DNA of 64,000 nucleotides. It comes from Flavipsychrobacter stenotrophus. Its GTDB lineage: Bacteria; Bacteroidota; Bacteroidia; Chitinophagales; Chitinophagaceae. The notes under the pieces were generated by a model. That model searched no databases. It was given only the letters and a program-made list of their open reading frames with translations, and had not been told where the DNA came from. Positions 1 to 9,331 of this stretch are shown one piece after another. Where the stretch lies: assembly GCF_002954265.1 (NCBI RefSeq), contig NZ_PPSL01000002.1, positions 806,001 to 870,000 of the forward strand, given 5' to 3'. Both the position numbers and the translations under genes were made by a program. The first letter of the stretch is position 1. The number at the start of each line of letters is the position of its first letter.

Positions 1-3000
1 ATTGAAGGTAGGTTTTTAACGGTCAATTCGGCCGGAGCTGCCTCACTGGGATATAGTAAGGACGACATACTATCCATGAGTCTGTTTGATATTATACCTA
101 AGTCCAGGCACGATTATGTGCAGGCATATCTCGCAGAGGTAGTGGCCAACGGAAGGTCGGATGGACAAATGCTCGTACGCGCAAAAGATGGCGGGCAGAG
201 AATATGGATGTACAGCAATGTGATGGAAACGCGGTCTGATGGCATGAAATACATTATTGGTAATGCCATAGACATAACAGCAAAGCACCATCTGGAAGAA
301 GAACTAAAGAAAACAAAAGTGGCGCTCGAGCAGATCAACACTGTAGCCAGAGTTGGCGGCTGGGAGGTAGATCTTATAACCAACACTGTCACCTGGACCT
401 CCATTACCAGGGAAATTCATGGTGTAGGAGCAGACTATACGCCAAATGTTGCAGAGGGCATAAACTTTTACAAGGAAGGTTACAGCCGGAACAAAATAGC
501 CGAAGTAATAAAAGTTGCCATGGAAGAGGGTAAGAGCTGGGACGTGGAACTACAGATTGTTGATATTAATGGAAAGGGAAAGTGGGTTAGGTCACTGGGA
601 GATGTCGAGTTCGAAAACGGAGTTTGTAAGAGGATTTTCGGTACATTCCAGGACATAAACCTCAGTAAGACCGCCGAGCTGGAGATGTTCCGGTCTCAGA
701 AATTGTTTAAAGATGTGTTGCGCGCCGCCTCAGAAGTAAGTGTTATTGCCACTAACGTAGAGGGCATAATCACAGTGTTTAATTCCGGAGCAGAAAAACT
801 ACTCGGCTATACTGCCGACGAGGTCATTGGCCAGCATCACCCGGGTTTGTTTCACGATCCTGCCGAAGTATCAACCAGAGCGGCAGAGCTTGCAAGCAAA
901 TACGATCTTCAAATAGAAGGATTTCGCGTGTTTGTACACATACCGGAACTGGAAGGCGCAGAACAACGGGAATGGACTTATATCACAAAAGATGGACAGA
1001 AAAGAACCGTATCACTCGTAGTAACCACAATTAAAGACCTCGATGATCAGGTCTATGGCTATCTCGGCATAGCCACAGACATTACAGAGAAAATAATAAT
1101 TGAGCGGCAGCTCAGCGAGCAGCAGTCCAGGCTATCGGCATTTGTTGAGCACGCCCCCGCCGCAGTCGCTATGCTCGATCGGGATATGCGGTATATTGCC
1201 GCAAGTAATAAATGGATAGACGACTACCGTTTCGCCGGAAAAACTGTTATTGGTACATCTTACTACGATCTTTTTGAGAATATCGGGCAGGATAGAAAAG
1301 ACCGGCACAAGCGCGTGCTTAATGGTGCAGTTGAACGTAATGAAGAAGAAAGATACAGGTTGGATGGTGATACCGAAGATTCTTATATCTCGTGGGAAAT
1401 GCGCCCGTGGTACCAGTTTGACGGTTCTATAGGCGGGATCATGATGTTTACCCAGAACATCACTTCCATCATCAGGCAGCGCGATGAGCTTAAAACAGCC
1501 AAAATGATGGCAGAACAGGCAAGCATTGCCAAGTCTGAATTTCTGGCCAATATGAGCCACGAAATTCGCACCCCGCTCAACGGGGTGATAGGATTTACAG
1601 ATCTTGTGTTGCGTACTAACCTCAATGAAACACAGCAGCAGTATCTCAATATTGTCAATCAGTCCGGAAATGCCTTATTGAGTATTATTAACGACATCCT
1701 CGACTTCTCTAAGATTGAAGCCGGCAAGCTGGAACTGGATAATGAACGGTTCGACCTGTACGAAATGTGCGGACAAGCCACCGACATCATTACCTACCAG
1801 ATACAGAAAAAAGGCTTAGAAATGTTGCTCAATATAGCTACAGACCTTCCCAGGTTCATAGTTGCAGATTCGGTAAGACTGAAACAGATATTGGTCAATC
1901 TTCTGGGCAATGCCTCAAAATTCACGGAAAAAGGTGAAGTTGAATTGAAAGTAGAAGCGATTGCGTCAACCGATCAGGAAAGCACACTCAGGTTTTCTGT
2001 AAGAGATACAGGAATAGGCATAAAAGAAGATAAACAGAAAAAAATATTCGACGCTTTCTCACAAGAAGATAGCTCTACAACCAAGAAGTATGGCGGCACT
2101 GGGTTAGGACTTACCATCTCCAATAAATTGTTAGGGCTTATGGGTAGCCATTTACAGCTCAAAAGTACACCAGGCATTGGCAGTTGTTTCTACTTCGAGA
2201 TCACACTACCTTCCGAGCAGGGCGAACCTATTGAATGGGAGAATATAGACAAGATCAAATCAGTACTGGTAGTAGATGACAATGAGAATAACAGAATCAT
2301 ACTCAGTCAGATGCTGCAGTTGCGCAACATAAAGTCCACAGAGGCCAAAAATGGCCTCGAGGCATTGCAAATACTGGATAACGGCGTAAGATTTGACGCA
2401 ATACTTATGGACTACCACATGCCGTATATGGATGGCATAGAGACCATAAGAAAAATAAAAGAGAACTTTAATTATGACCAGGCACAGCAGCCTGTAATAC
2501 TGCTTTACAGCTCCTCTAGCGACGAGCGCATAATTAAAGCCTGCGATGAGCTAGGTATCACACACAGGTTAGTAAAGCCGGTAAAAATGCAGGACGTTTT
2601 CCATGTCTTATCCCACATTCATGTAAAGACCAATGACCTGCCCGTTCACGAAAGCCCCATGCCCGACCAGGAAATGGCCGCAGTAACAATAATGGTTGTT
2701 GAAGACAACCCCATCAACATGCTGCTCACCACCACAATTATAGGTGCTATTGCCCCTAATGCAGTTATTCTGGAAGCCGTACATGGCGTTGATGCCCTCA
2801 GCAAATGCAAAAAGCAAATGCCCGATCTTATACTTATGGATGTACAGATGCCCGAGATGAATGGCTATGAAGCAACCATGGCTATCAGGCAAATAGAAAC
2901 CGCAGGCCATGTGCCAATAGTTGCACTCACCGCCGGCAATGTAAAAGGCGAGCGGGAGAAATGTATAGCCGCAGGCATGGACGACTTTGCCGCAAAACCC

Positions 3001-3414
3001 ATAAAGGAAGCGGTAATAGCGGCAATTTTTAATAAATGGTTGGGCAAAAACAACTTGAATAAAAAGGAAGAAGGTTCGCCTGAACAGGAAGAAATAGAAC
3101 TGGAATCCTTTATAGACTCAGTTTCCGGCGACGACCAGACCAGGGAACAAATTAAACAGCTGATCACAAAAGAATTTGTATCCTCGGTAAAAATAATGAG
3201 TGAATGTTATGATCAAAAAGACCTGAATGGCTTAAAAGCGATAGGGCATAAACTCTATGGTGCAGCGGCGTCATGCGGTCTTAAAACCCTATCAAACATC
3301 TCGTCTTCAATTGAGTGCCTTGAAGTGTTCAACGATGTAGAGATAAATAAGCTTATTACAGCAGCAAATGCAGAAGTGAACATTGTCCTCGGTCTCTTGG
3401 AACAGAAGAAATAA
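1..3414 (+). CDS. Multi-PAS hybrid sensor histidine kinase with two receivers and HPt (5' partial)
   Basis: The frame is open from base 1, so the gene begins upstream; 1137 residues are visible and ATG 76 is internal to a PAS domain. Order (window residue numbers): PAS/PAC sensor repeats over about 1-500, HisKA with phospho-acceptor His520 in the motif [11 protein letters not shown], HATPase with N-box ([11 protein letters not shown], about 632), DTGIGI and GGTGLGL, receiver 1 with Asp804 in LMDYHMP, receiver 2 with Asp947 in LMDVQMP, then an HPt domain with His1083 in [12 protein letters not shown]. All phosphorelay residues are present, so a complete intramolecular His-Asp-His relay is likely. 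No transmembrane segment is visible in this part, so the PAS domains may sense a cytosolic or redox/light signal. The partner output regulator is not in the window. Confidence 0.95.
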   Translation: MEGRFLTVNSAGAASLGYSKDDILSMSLFDIIPKSRHDYVQAYLAEVVANGRSDGQMLVRAKDGGQRIWMYSNVMETRSDGMKYIIGNAIDITAKHHLEEELKKTKVALEQINTVARVGGWEVDLITNTVTWTSITREIHGVGADYTPNVAEGINFYKEGYSRNKIAEVIKVAMEEGKSWDVELQIVDINGKGKWVRSLGDVEFENGVCKRIFGTFQDINLSKTAELEMFRSQKLFKDVLRAASEVSVIATNVEGIITVFNSGAEKLLGYTADEVIGQHHPGLFHDPAEVSTRAAELASKYDLQIEGFRVFVHIPELEGAEQREWTYITKDGQKRTVSLVVTTIKDLDDQVYGYLGIATDITEKIIIERQLSEQQSRLSAFVEHAPAAVAMLDRDMRYIAASNKWIDDYRFAGKTVIGTSYYDLFENIGQDRKDRHKRVLNGAVERNEEERYRLDGDTEDSYISWEMRPWYQFDGSIGGIMMFTQNITSIIRQRDELKTAKMMAEQASIAKSEFLANMSHEIRTPLNGVIGFTDLVLRTNLNETQQQYLNIVNQSGNALLSIINDILDFSKIEAGKLELDNERFDLYEMCGQATDIITYQIQKKGLEMLLNIATDLPRFIVADSVRLKQILVNLLGNASKFTEKGEVELKVEAIASTDQESTLRFSVRDTGIGIKEDKQKKIFDAFSQEDSSTTKKYGGTGLGLTISNKLLGLMGSHLQLKSTPGIGSCFYFEITLPSEQGEPIEWENIDKIKSVLVVDDNENNRIILSQMLQLRNIKSTEAKNGLEALQILDNGVRFDAILMDYHMPYMDGIETIRKIKENFNYDQAQQPVILLYSSSSDERIIKACDELGITHRLVKPVKMQDVFHVLSHIHVKTNDLPVHESPMPDQEMAAVTIMVVEDNPINMLLTTTIIGAIAPNAVILEAVHGVDALSKCKKQMPDLILMDVQMPEMNGYEATMAIRQIETAGHVPIVALTAGNVKGEREKCIAAGMDDFAAKPIKEAVIAAIFNKWLGKNNLNKKEEGSPEQEEIELESFIDSVSGDDQTREQIKQLITKEFVSSVKIMSECYDQKDLNGLKAIGHKLYGAAASCGLKTLSNISSSIECLEVFNDVEINKLITAANAEVNIVLGLLEQKK

Positions 3415-3452
3415 CTCATCGCCGGCACTATATACCTGATGTAATATTCGGT

Positions 3453-3490
3453 AAGCGGCAAACACATTTTGTGTTTGCCGCTTTTGTTTT
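3453..3490 (+). terminator. Rho-independent terminator of the histidine kinase gene
   Basis: Perfect 14-bp inverted repeat (3453-3466 and 3470-3483) with a 3-base loop, followed by TTTTGTTTT. It lies 39 bases after the kinase stop codon. Confidence 0.85.
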
Positions 3491-3855
3491 ATTCCCCTTC
3501 TCCCAGTTCGGCGTAGTCTTCCTGACTACGTCGCAGCGGTTGCGCAATCTTCAGATTGCTGTCAAGCAACTGCATAAAACCGGGCATCAAGTCTATCTTC
3601 AATCAAGAGAATCAAGGTGCAGCCCACCCCTCATACCTAAAATTTTCTCATAGACGCAAACATTTTTTCATAACTGCGAAAAACTAATACACACCACCCA
3701 CGTTTTCAAAGATCTGATATCAGTTATCCACACAAAAAAGTTTTATGGTGGTACGAAAAGCGTACCATCATGGTACGGAAAGTGCACCACCATGACTTTT
3801 CATTCCGTCCGTTTGTTTCCGGTTGCCCACCTTTACTGCCATAAAATTTTATGCT
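3491..3855. other. Intergenic spacer with degenerate repeat remnant
   Basis: About 365 bases without a convincing gene. Around 3512-3570 there is a GTAGTCTTCCT string followed by small inverted motifs (AATCTTCAGATT). A similar string occurs in reverse complement at about 53200-53240, together with GCTGTCA, suggesting two decayed copies of one intergenic repeat. The last 100 bases contain several GGTGGTAC/GGTACG-type alternations upstream of the next gene; no clear promoter was recognised. Confidence 0.4.
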
Positions 3856-4752
3856 ATGGAAAACAACAACGAAAAAAAACAAGCCGCACGCAATCTCTTT
3901 CTCCATTCAGACAGAACCCGTGCCGAGATTGCCGACCTTATCGACATCAACACCAAAACCCTTTACCTGTGGATCAAACATGGCCGCTGGGAGCAAATGA
4001 AGACCGCAGCAAGGCAAACACCTGCTTCCCTGTTGCAGGATGTGTATGATCACATCGAGGCGGTCAACAACAAAATTAAAGCCCGCGAAGATCGTTGTCC
4101 CACTTACCAGGAAGTGGAAATGCTGCGTAAATTATTCGCATCAACAAAACATATTCAAAAGCTCAACATCGGCACCTATATCGAAGCCTTTACCGAACTG
4201 ACCTCCTTTATCAACGACCATGACAGCGAGCTAGGTAAGGCAGTAGTCACCCTCACCGACAAATACATAAGAGGCCTGGTAAGCCCGTTCCACCCCACGG
4301 CATACAAAAACGTTTGTGATGTCAAGGACAACCTCGAAGCCATACAACAAGAAGAAGAGAAAGAAATGGCCGAACTACAGCAGGCAGAAGCGCCTCTGGC
4401 AGATCATGAAGCAAACAAAGTGGAAACCAATACAGCCATCATCATCCCCCTTACACCAAACCACGAAACCCAAACCGACAATACTATACTGCCACAATCA
4501 ACACCACATCTGCCAACCAATACAGCGCCACAGCCCCGCTCTCTTTCTTCACACCCACTCTTTAAAAGTACCCCATCATTCTTCACTCGTCCACCTCTTG
4601 CTGTACCTCCCGACCATCTCACTTTCCATCTCCGCTATCATATGATCGGGCGTAATCGGGCATTCCTTCATTACATAAGTCACTCAAAACCAACAAATAA
4701 TCCAAATCCTATGCCCGATGAAAATTTAAACCAAACAGGGCATAACAGTTAA
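3856..4752 (+). CDS. Terminase-small-subunit-like HTH protein with low-complexity tail
   Basis: 298 residues from ATG 3856; a TTG 33 bases upstream is possible but the ATG begins the conserved-looking part. Residues about 18-45 form a helix-turn-helix (AEIADLIDINTKTLYLWI) like those of phage terminase small subunits and related transposase-type HTH proteins. A helical, charged middle follows (to about 190). The last 100 residues are rich in Pro, Thr, Asn, Gln and His and look disordered. No terminase large subunit, portal or other phage gene is adjacent, so this is an orphan. DNA binding is inferred from the HTH; the function is unknown. A large cruciform repeat starts 19 bases after its stop codon. 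Confidence 0.7.
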   Translation: MENNNEKKQAARNLFLHSDRTRAEIADLIDINTKTLYLWIKHGRWEQMKTAARQTPASLLQDVYDHIEAVNNKIKAREDRCPTYQEVEMLRKLFASTKHIQKLNIGTYIEAFTELTSFINDHDSELGKAVVTLTDKYIRGLVSPFHPTAYKNVCDVKDNLEAIQQEEEKEMAELQQAEAPLADHEANKVETNTAIIIPLTPNHETQTDNTILPQSTPHLPTNTAPQPRSLSSHPLFKSTPSFFTRPPLAVPPDHLTFHLRYHMIGRNRAFLHYISHSKPTNNPNPMPDENLNQTGHNS

Positions 4753-4770
4753 GAGCGAAACTTTTACTCA

Positions 4771-4880
4771 ACTGGTCGAAGCGTCCGCTTCGTCCCGGCA
4801 AATGCAAGCGTCTCGCTTGCAAACAAACACAGAAGCGAGACGCTTCAACGGGAAAGGACGAAGCGGACGCTTCGACCAGT
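4771..4880. repeat. Nested cruciform repeat (REP-like)
   Basis: Outer arms 4771-4795 and 4856-4880 are perfect 25-bp reverse complements. Inner arms 4806-4818 and 4833-4845 are perfect 13-bp reverse complements. Each arm is itself a near-palindrome of the form GAAGCG-NN-CGCTTC, so the 110 bases hold four small hairpins inside one large one. It could also terminate the upstream gene, although no U-tract follows. Confidence 0.85.
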
Positions 4881-5216
4881 GTAGGACGGTCATCGTTTTT
4901 TGCCGGAGATTGAGAACGTAGAGCCGCATAATTGCGTCTCCAAAGCGGCGGGGCACAGCACATTCAAAGCCACCGGTGTGAATTGAAAGACCCAGGCAAA
5001 CGTTTAGCCCCGTTAAAGGCATGTGCCGCTCGCCGCTCTGGTTCCTCGCGCTTAAAAAATCCACCTAAATGAACATAAATTTTGTATTATTGTACTTTAA
5101 ATAATTTTATTCGGGGCAATACTGTTGCTTTGAACATAGTTTTTTTTATTTTTAAGGCTAAGATCTAATAAATAGGATCAGCTCACTTTGTGTGTGTTGA
5201 TACAAACAGTACAAGT
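4881..5216. other. Intergenic region, GC-rich first half, AT-rich promoter-like second half
   Basis: 4881-5060 is more GC-rich than its surroundings and codes for nothing convincing; it may be part of the same repeat insertion as 4771-4880. 5061-5216 is strongly AT-rich and probably carries the promoter of the ferritin-like gene pair, but no exact TTG-N20-TAnnTTTG match was found. Confidence 0.35.
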
Positions 5217-5903
5217 ATGAAACTAGATTTGGGTTCTGATAACAAGCAAATAGCAGAAACAGGTGTGATGCATGACGTATCGCGCCGTCGTTTTCTGCAA
5301 TTTGCGGGCGGTATAGCCGGCGCGGGTTTGATCGTATCTTCCTGCCGCAAGACTCCTCCCGATACACAGTTTATAGGCAGGGGAGATACTGCACTCATCA
5401 ACTACCTATATCTTATAGAGTTGGTGCTTACCGCATTTTATACCCAGGCCAACAATACCCCTTATTATGGCCTTACCGAGAGCGAATTGCAGCTGCTGGC
5501 TGATATGCGCGACCATGAGTATGCCCACAGAGAATTACTGAAGAAAATACTGGGAGATACTGCTATCAACAGGGTGGTAACTAATTTATCGCCTACTACT
5601 TTCGCCGATCGTACCAGCACGCTCACCAATTCTGTTTTCCTTGAAGATCTTGCGGTAGCTGCCTATAATGGTGTGGCACAGCACTTCACAGATACCGGCT
5701 ATGTGCTGCTTGTTGCTAAGATGGCTACTGTAAAAGCGCGTCACGCGGCTTACTCTCGCGATATTCTTACAGCAAATACACCATCAGACAGTGGTGTAGT
5801 CAACAACATGGGTTTAGACAGGGCTATGTCTCCGCAAGCGGTGATGGCGGCATTGTCTCCATGGATAGAAACCAAGCTGGATTACACTACACTACCGGGC
5901 TAA
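5217..5903 (+). CDS. Ferritin-like domain protein with Tat-type signal
   Basis: 228 residues from ATG 5217 (a GTG at 5190 would add nine). The N-terminus carries a twin-arginine motif, SRRRFLQFAGG, followed by a hydrophobic stretch and SSC, so export by Tat and possibly lipidation are likely. The rest is a four-helix ferritin-like fold: acidic residues in LIELVLTAF, an E-x-x-H pair in DHEYAHRELL, and a third-helix Glu in FLEDLAVAAY. In the fourth helix the usual Glu before A-R-H is Lys (VKARHAAY), so one expected metal ligand seems replaced. It forms an apparent operon with the next gene, a longer member of the same family. The substrate is unknown. Confidence 0.8.
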   Translation: MKLDLGSDNKQIAETGVMHDVSRRRFLQFAGGIAGAGLIVSSCRKTPPDTQFIGRGDTALINYLYLIELVLTAFYTQANNTPYYGLTESELQLLADMRDHEYAHRELLKKILGDTAINRVVTNLSPTTFADRTSTLTNSVFLEDLAVAAYNGVAQHFTDTGYVLLVAKMATVKARHAAYSRDILTANTPSDSGVVNNMGLDRAMSPQAVMAALSPWIETKLDYTTLPG

Positions 5904-5971
5904 GCCAGGTGGCGGAACAATAAAGAAAAAGCCTCACGGCTCATTTTCAACAAGTAATTGCAAAAACGATC

Positions 5972-6856
5972 ATGAACTTCAACCATATTCTACAGGAAAT
6001 AGAGAAAGCAGATCCGGAAGTATATGAAAAAGTAAGCGGACGCCGCAATATACTGAAGAGCTTTGGCTCTAAAGTAGCACTGGCAGCCTTACCTATTGCC
6101 CTGGGATCTATGTTCAAAAAGGCATATGGTAAAACCACGGGTACCGTTATCAGCACCCTGCAGTTTGCACTGGAGCTGGAATACCTGGAATACAATTTCT
6201 ACCACACCGGCTACAATACCGGTTCTAATACTACCGGATCGCTTATACCTGCCAACGACAGGCCAGGCTTCGCGATAATAGAAAGTGAAGAAAAAATGCA
6301 CATCAACTTCCTGCGTACTACTATAGATACGTTGGGTGCAGTGCCTTTTACTCCTAATGGCTATACCGGCGACCCTATAACAGGTAACCCTTACAGCCCC
6401 GCTTCTTACGATTTTACAGCTCATGGTGCATTTACTACTTTCAGCAACTACGGTTCGTTCCTCGATCTGGCAGCGGCACTGGAAGATACCGGCATCAGGG
6501 CTTACCAGGGTCAGCTGCCTAACTTGCTGGCCAATACCAATGGTGTACTTACCTCTGCCATGCAGATAGCCAGCGTAGAAGGTCGCCACGCGTCTTTTGT
6601 ACGTTTGGTTCGCCGTTTTTACAATACGCCATCATTCCAATATGGCAACAAACCATGGATAACTACTAATTTCCCACCATCAGTGCCACTGCAGCCAAAC
6701 TATATGGGTGAAGACAATACGGTACAGAAGGGAGTGGATATTACTACATTGACCGGTTTTACCGGCTACATTACCCCGGCGGCGGCATCAGAAGCTTTTG
6801 ATGAGCCAATGGACGAAGCAACGGTAAGATCGCTGATCGCTTCTTTCAAATTGTAA
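5972..6856 (+). CDS. Ferritin-like domain protein (longer paralogue)
   Basis: 294 residues. The N-terminus has GRRNILKSFGSKVALAALP, a Tat-like or uncleaved hydrophobic leader. Ferritin-like helices follow, with metal-ligand positions conserved: Glu in FALELEYLEYNF, E-x-x-H in SEEKMHINFL, Glu in AAALEDTGIRAY, and VEGRHASF in the last helix. Loops between helices are long. It starts 68 bases after the first ferritin-like gene and is followed by a strong terminator, so the two are probably co-transcribed. Such pairs are frequent in Bacteroidota; their role (di-iron oxidation, stress protection or desiccation-related) is not settled by the sequence. Confidence 0.8.
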   Translation: MNFNHILQEIEKADPEVYEKVSGRRNILKSFGSKVALAALPIALGSMFKKAYGKTTGTVISTLQFALELEYLEYNFYHTGYNTGSNTTGSLIPANDRPGFAIIESEEKMHINFLRTTIDTLGAVPFTPNGYTGDPITGNPYSPASYDFTAHGAFTTFSNYGSFLDLAAALEDTGIRAYQGQLPNLLANTNGVLTSAMQIASVEGRHASFVRLVRRFYNTPSFQYGNKPWITTNFPPSVPLQPNYMGEDNTVQKGVDITTLTGFTGYITPAAASEAFDEPMDEATVRSLIASFKL

Positions 6857-6881
6857 TCACACTTTTTAAGTATAAGTTAAT

Positions 6882-6909
6882 AAAAAGGTTGCCTTGGGCA
6901 ACCTTTTTT
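6882..6909 (+). terminator. Rho-independent terminator after ferritin-like pair
   Basis: AAAAAGGTTGCC, 3-base loop, GGCAACCTTTTTT; perfect stem with U-tract. Confidence 0.9.
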
Positions 6910-7118
6910 GGGGTATACCCTGCAAAATTCCCCAGTTTTTATGTGCGTATTTTACCTATATGAAGTGCGTTCAATTGCTTAAAATGTATTTTGGGAATCT
7001 TTAACAAATAAAAAACCTTAAAGTAAGTGGTGGGCTAAAAGCCTTTACTGTGGTGGCTTCTATTGTTTTTCAAGTATTTACATAACAGCGTTGCGGTTGT
7101 TTTGCAGACGGGGCAAGC

Positions 7119-7149
7119 TTGTAGAATTAGGTATTAAAAAGTATCTTTG
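7119..7149 (+). promoter_or_regulatory. Bacteroidota-type promoter of the EGF-domain lipoprotein gene
   Basis: TTG at 7119-7121, 20-base spacer, TATCTTTG at 7142-7149, an exact match to the Bacteroidota primary sigma consensus (TTG, 19-21 bases, TAnnTTTG). It lies 33 bases before the ATG. The preceding 6910-7118 is AT-rich spacer with no gene. Confidence 0.7.
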
Positions 7150-7181
7150 GCCTGATAATTGTATTTAACACTTAAAATAAT

Positions 7182-7700
7182 ATGTCCATGAAGTCATTTC
7201 GTCTTTTCGCGCTAAGTGCGCTTATCACAGTTGGATCGGTTGGTACGGTCGTTTACACATCTTGCACAAAGGATGAGTGTAAAAATGTTACATGTCTTAA
7301 CGGTGGCACCTGCAGCGGTGGTACTTGTACTTGCCCTACAGGGTATACAGGCGCATCTTGCCAAACAAAAGCTATTTACGGCAACTGGACAGGAACTGAT
7401 GTCTGCTCTCCTTCAGGTACGTATAACGTTAACATCATTGCCAGTGCGTCTTCTTCAGACACAACAAAGGTGTTGATCAACAACCCGGGTGGTTTTGGTA
7501 CTAACAATACTATCACCGGTACTTTAAGCACCGATGCACGTACAGTTACTTACACTAACCAGATCGTAAATGCATCTACTACCCCTGATACACTTACAGG
7601 TACCATTACTGTAACAGGTCCTAATGGATTTACAAACAGTTATACTGCAAGAGAATTAGGTGCTACCTATTCTTGCAACGGCACTTATACACGCCAGTAA
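7182..7700 (+). CDS. Secreted lipoprotein with EGF-like domain
   Basis: 172 residues; ATG 7182 or 7188. A hydrophobic signal ends in VVYTSC, a lipobox-like site with Cys28. Directly after it lies a compact EGF-like module with six cysteines (pattern C-x4-C-x4-GG-C-x5-C-x-C-x8-C, residues about 33-60), ending GYTGASC. The C-terminal 110 residues are Thr/Asn/Ser-rich beta-type sequence of the kind seen in surface-exposed lipoproteins of Bacteroidota. The role is unknown; EGF modules usually mediate protein contact or calcium binding. It stands alone, with its own promoter and a bidirectional terminator. Confidence 0.75.
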   Translation: MSMKSFRLFALSALITVGSVGTVVYTSCTKDECKNVTCLNGGTCSGGTCTCPTGYTGASCQTKAIYGNWTGTDVCSPSGTYNVNIIASASSSDTTKVLINNPGGFGTNNTITGTLSTDARTVTYTNQIVNASTTPDTLTGTITVTGPNGFTNSYTARELGATYSCNGTYTRQ

Positions 7701-7708
7701 TTTTAAAT

Positions 7709-7758
7709 AATATATCATTTCAAAGGCCGCACATGTGCGGCCTTTGAAATGATATATT
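7709..7758. terminator. Bidirectional terminator, perfect 50-bp palindrome
   Basis: 7709-7733 and 7734-7758 are exact reverse complements with a GC-rich core (GGCCGCACATGTGCGGCC) and AT-rich ends. It separates the convergent EGF-lipoprotein and adenosyltransferase genes and provides U-rich tails in both directions. Confidence 0.85.
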
Positions 7759-7776
7759 GGTATCCAAGCCCTGCCA

Positions 7777-8334
7777 TTACATCCTTGCTCTCCACGGCAT
7801 CTCCGCCGCGTTATTGATATGGCTGATATAGCGACTAAGTACAAACAGGTAATCAGATAAACGATTCAGGTAAGACAGTATCTGCTGCGGCATAAATTCA
7901 CCTTCTTCCTGCATAGCCACACATATACGTTCTGCCCTGCGGCATACACAGCGGGCGACATGACATGTGCTCGATGCCAGATTACCACCCGGTAGTATAA
8001 ACGACCTCATTTCAGGCAGCACTTCGTTCATCTTGTCTATCCTTTCTTCCAGCCAGGTTATGTCCGTATCATGCAGATCGGGCAACTTCATTTTCACTTC
8101 CTTATCGGGGTTGGTGGCCAGTGCTGAGCCCACCGTGAATAACCTGTCTTGTATCTCCCTCAGCTCTTCAATTATGGCTTCATTATTCACCATATCGCTC
8201 ACCATGCCTATGTAGGAGTTAAGCTCATCTACTGTGCCATAGCTTTCAATACGTATGTGGCTCTTAGGCACTCTCACCCCGCCTATCAGGCTGGTACCAC
8301 CCTTGTCGCCTGTCTTAGTATATATCTTGAACAT
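7777..8334 (-). CDS. PduO-type cob(I)alamin adenosyltransferase
   Basis: 185 residues from ATG 8334. The N-terminal ATP-binding motif KIYTKTGDKGGTSLIGG, ESYGTVDELNSYIG and the C-terminal CVCRRAER are diagnostic of the PduO/MMAB family. It transfers the adenosyl group of ATP to cob(I)alamin, giving coenzyme B12 in the cytoplasm. This fits the B12-binding methylmalonyl-CoA mutase-type protein at 43150. A longer in-frame start to 8487 would run through a hairpin repeat and is unlikely. The gene for the ABC ATPase lies upstream on the same strand, 200 bases away. Confidence 0.92.
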   Translation of the reverse strand: MFKIYTKTGDKGGTSLIGGVRVPKSHIRIESYGTVDELNSYIGMVSDMVNNEAIIEELREIQDRLFTVGSALATNPDKEVKMKLPDLHDTDITWLEERIDKMNEVLPEMRSFILPGGNLASSTCHVARCVCRRAERICVAMQEEGEFMPQQILSYLNRLSDYLFVLSRYISHINNAAEMPWRARM

Positions 8335-8411
8335 TAGTTGCTGGTTTGTATGGTTAGTTATGCTGTTTATTCTATGCCCGGGAAAGAATACGTCCCGATG
8401 GGTAGTGTTAT

Positions 8412-8439
8412 GTAGAGACGCAAAATCTTGCGTCTCTAC
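8412..8439. repeat. Intergenic hairpin repeat
   Basis: GTAGAGACGCAA, AATC, TTGCGTCTCTAC: perfect 12-bp arms with a 4-base loop, in the spacer between the ABC ATPase and adenosyltransferase genes. It has the look of a REP-type dispersed element; no T-tract follows in either direction, so a terminator role is less likely. Confidence 0.7.
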
Positions 8440-8533
8440 GCACGTATGTTCAGTTGCAACAACTTGTCTATTTGCCCTAATTCGCAAAAAAGCAGAATTA
8501 CAGCAGCTCCTTTTATTTTAGCATTATTACTTT

Positions 8534-9217
8534 TTATTTAGTCACGTCTGTTTCTACCAGACCGTCTTTAATACGGATAACGCGCTTGGTGTAGTTGGCA
8601 ATGTCCTCTTCATGAGTCACCAGTACTACCGTATTCCCTTGCGCCTGTATATTGCCGAATAGCTCCATGATCTCATCAGATGTTTTGGAGTCGAGGTTAC
8701 CTGTAGGTTCATCGGCCAGCAATAGCGAGGGGTTATTGATAAGCGCACGGGCTATGGCTACACGCTGGCTCTGCCCGCCACTCAACTCATTGGGCTTATG
8801 ATGCGCCCGATCACCAAGACCTACCTTAATGAGCATAGCTCTTGCCCGCTCTTCCCTATCTGCCTTTTTCAGACCGGCATAGATAAGGGGCAGTGCTACA
8901 TTTTCCCATGCTGTTAGGCGTGGCAACAAATTGAATTGCTGGAACACAAAGCCTATTTCCACATTGCGCACATCGGCCAGCTGATCGTCCTGCATATGGC
9001 TTACATCTTTGCCATTGAGTATGTAAGTACCCTTTGTAGGTGAATCCAGACAACCCAGTATATTCATTAACGTAGACTTACCCGAGCCCGATGGCCCCAT
9101 CAGTGCTACATATTCATTGTCGTTAATGAGCAGATCAATACCCTTAAGCACGGGCAAAGCCTGCTTGCCAAGGAAGTAACTTTTCTGTATATCTTTTAGC
9201 CTGATTACTTCTTTCAT
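8534..9217 (-). CDS. ABC transporter ATP-binding protein, LolD/MacB type
   Basis: 227 residues. Walker [11 protein letters not shown]-loop [16 protein letters not shown], signature [15 protein letters not shown], Walker [10 protein letters not shown] and switch His (VTHE) are all present. The length and the [12 protein letters not shown] context match the LolD/MacB/FtsE-like exporters for lipoproteins, peptides or cell-division functions. No permease gene is adjacent, so the partner membrane protein must be encoded elsewhere. It is divergent from ispE with a 114-base shared spacer. Confidence 0.9.
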   Translation of the reverse strand: MKEVIRLKDIQKSYFLGKQALPVLKGIDLLINDNEYVALMGPSGSGKSTLMNILGCLDSPTKGTYILNGKDVSHMQDDQLADVRNVEIGFVFQQFNLLPRLTAWENVALPLIYAGLKKADREERARAMLIKVGLGDRAHHKPNELSGGQSQRVAIARALINNPSLLLADEPTGNLDSKTSDEIMELFGNIQAQGNTVVLVTHEEDIANYTKRVIRIKDGLVETDVTK

Positions 9218-9331
9218 TATTTTGTATCGATCTTTATGGGCAACAGGTGTTTTTCTTTGTCCTTACTTTGTACATTTAGACTGCAGAAATTATTTACCCG
9301 TTCCAAAAATACATATAATTTCACCTGCTTT

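Noticed and set aside
4316-4645. Overlapping 109-codon frame inside the HTH gene
   Set aside because: It lies opposite in frame to the low-complexity tail, without start signals or protein-like composition.
8335-8487. Longer N-terminus for the cobalamin adenosyltransferase
   Set aside because: The extension passes through a hairpin repeat and lacks family similarity; ATG 8334 gives the standard start.
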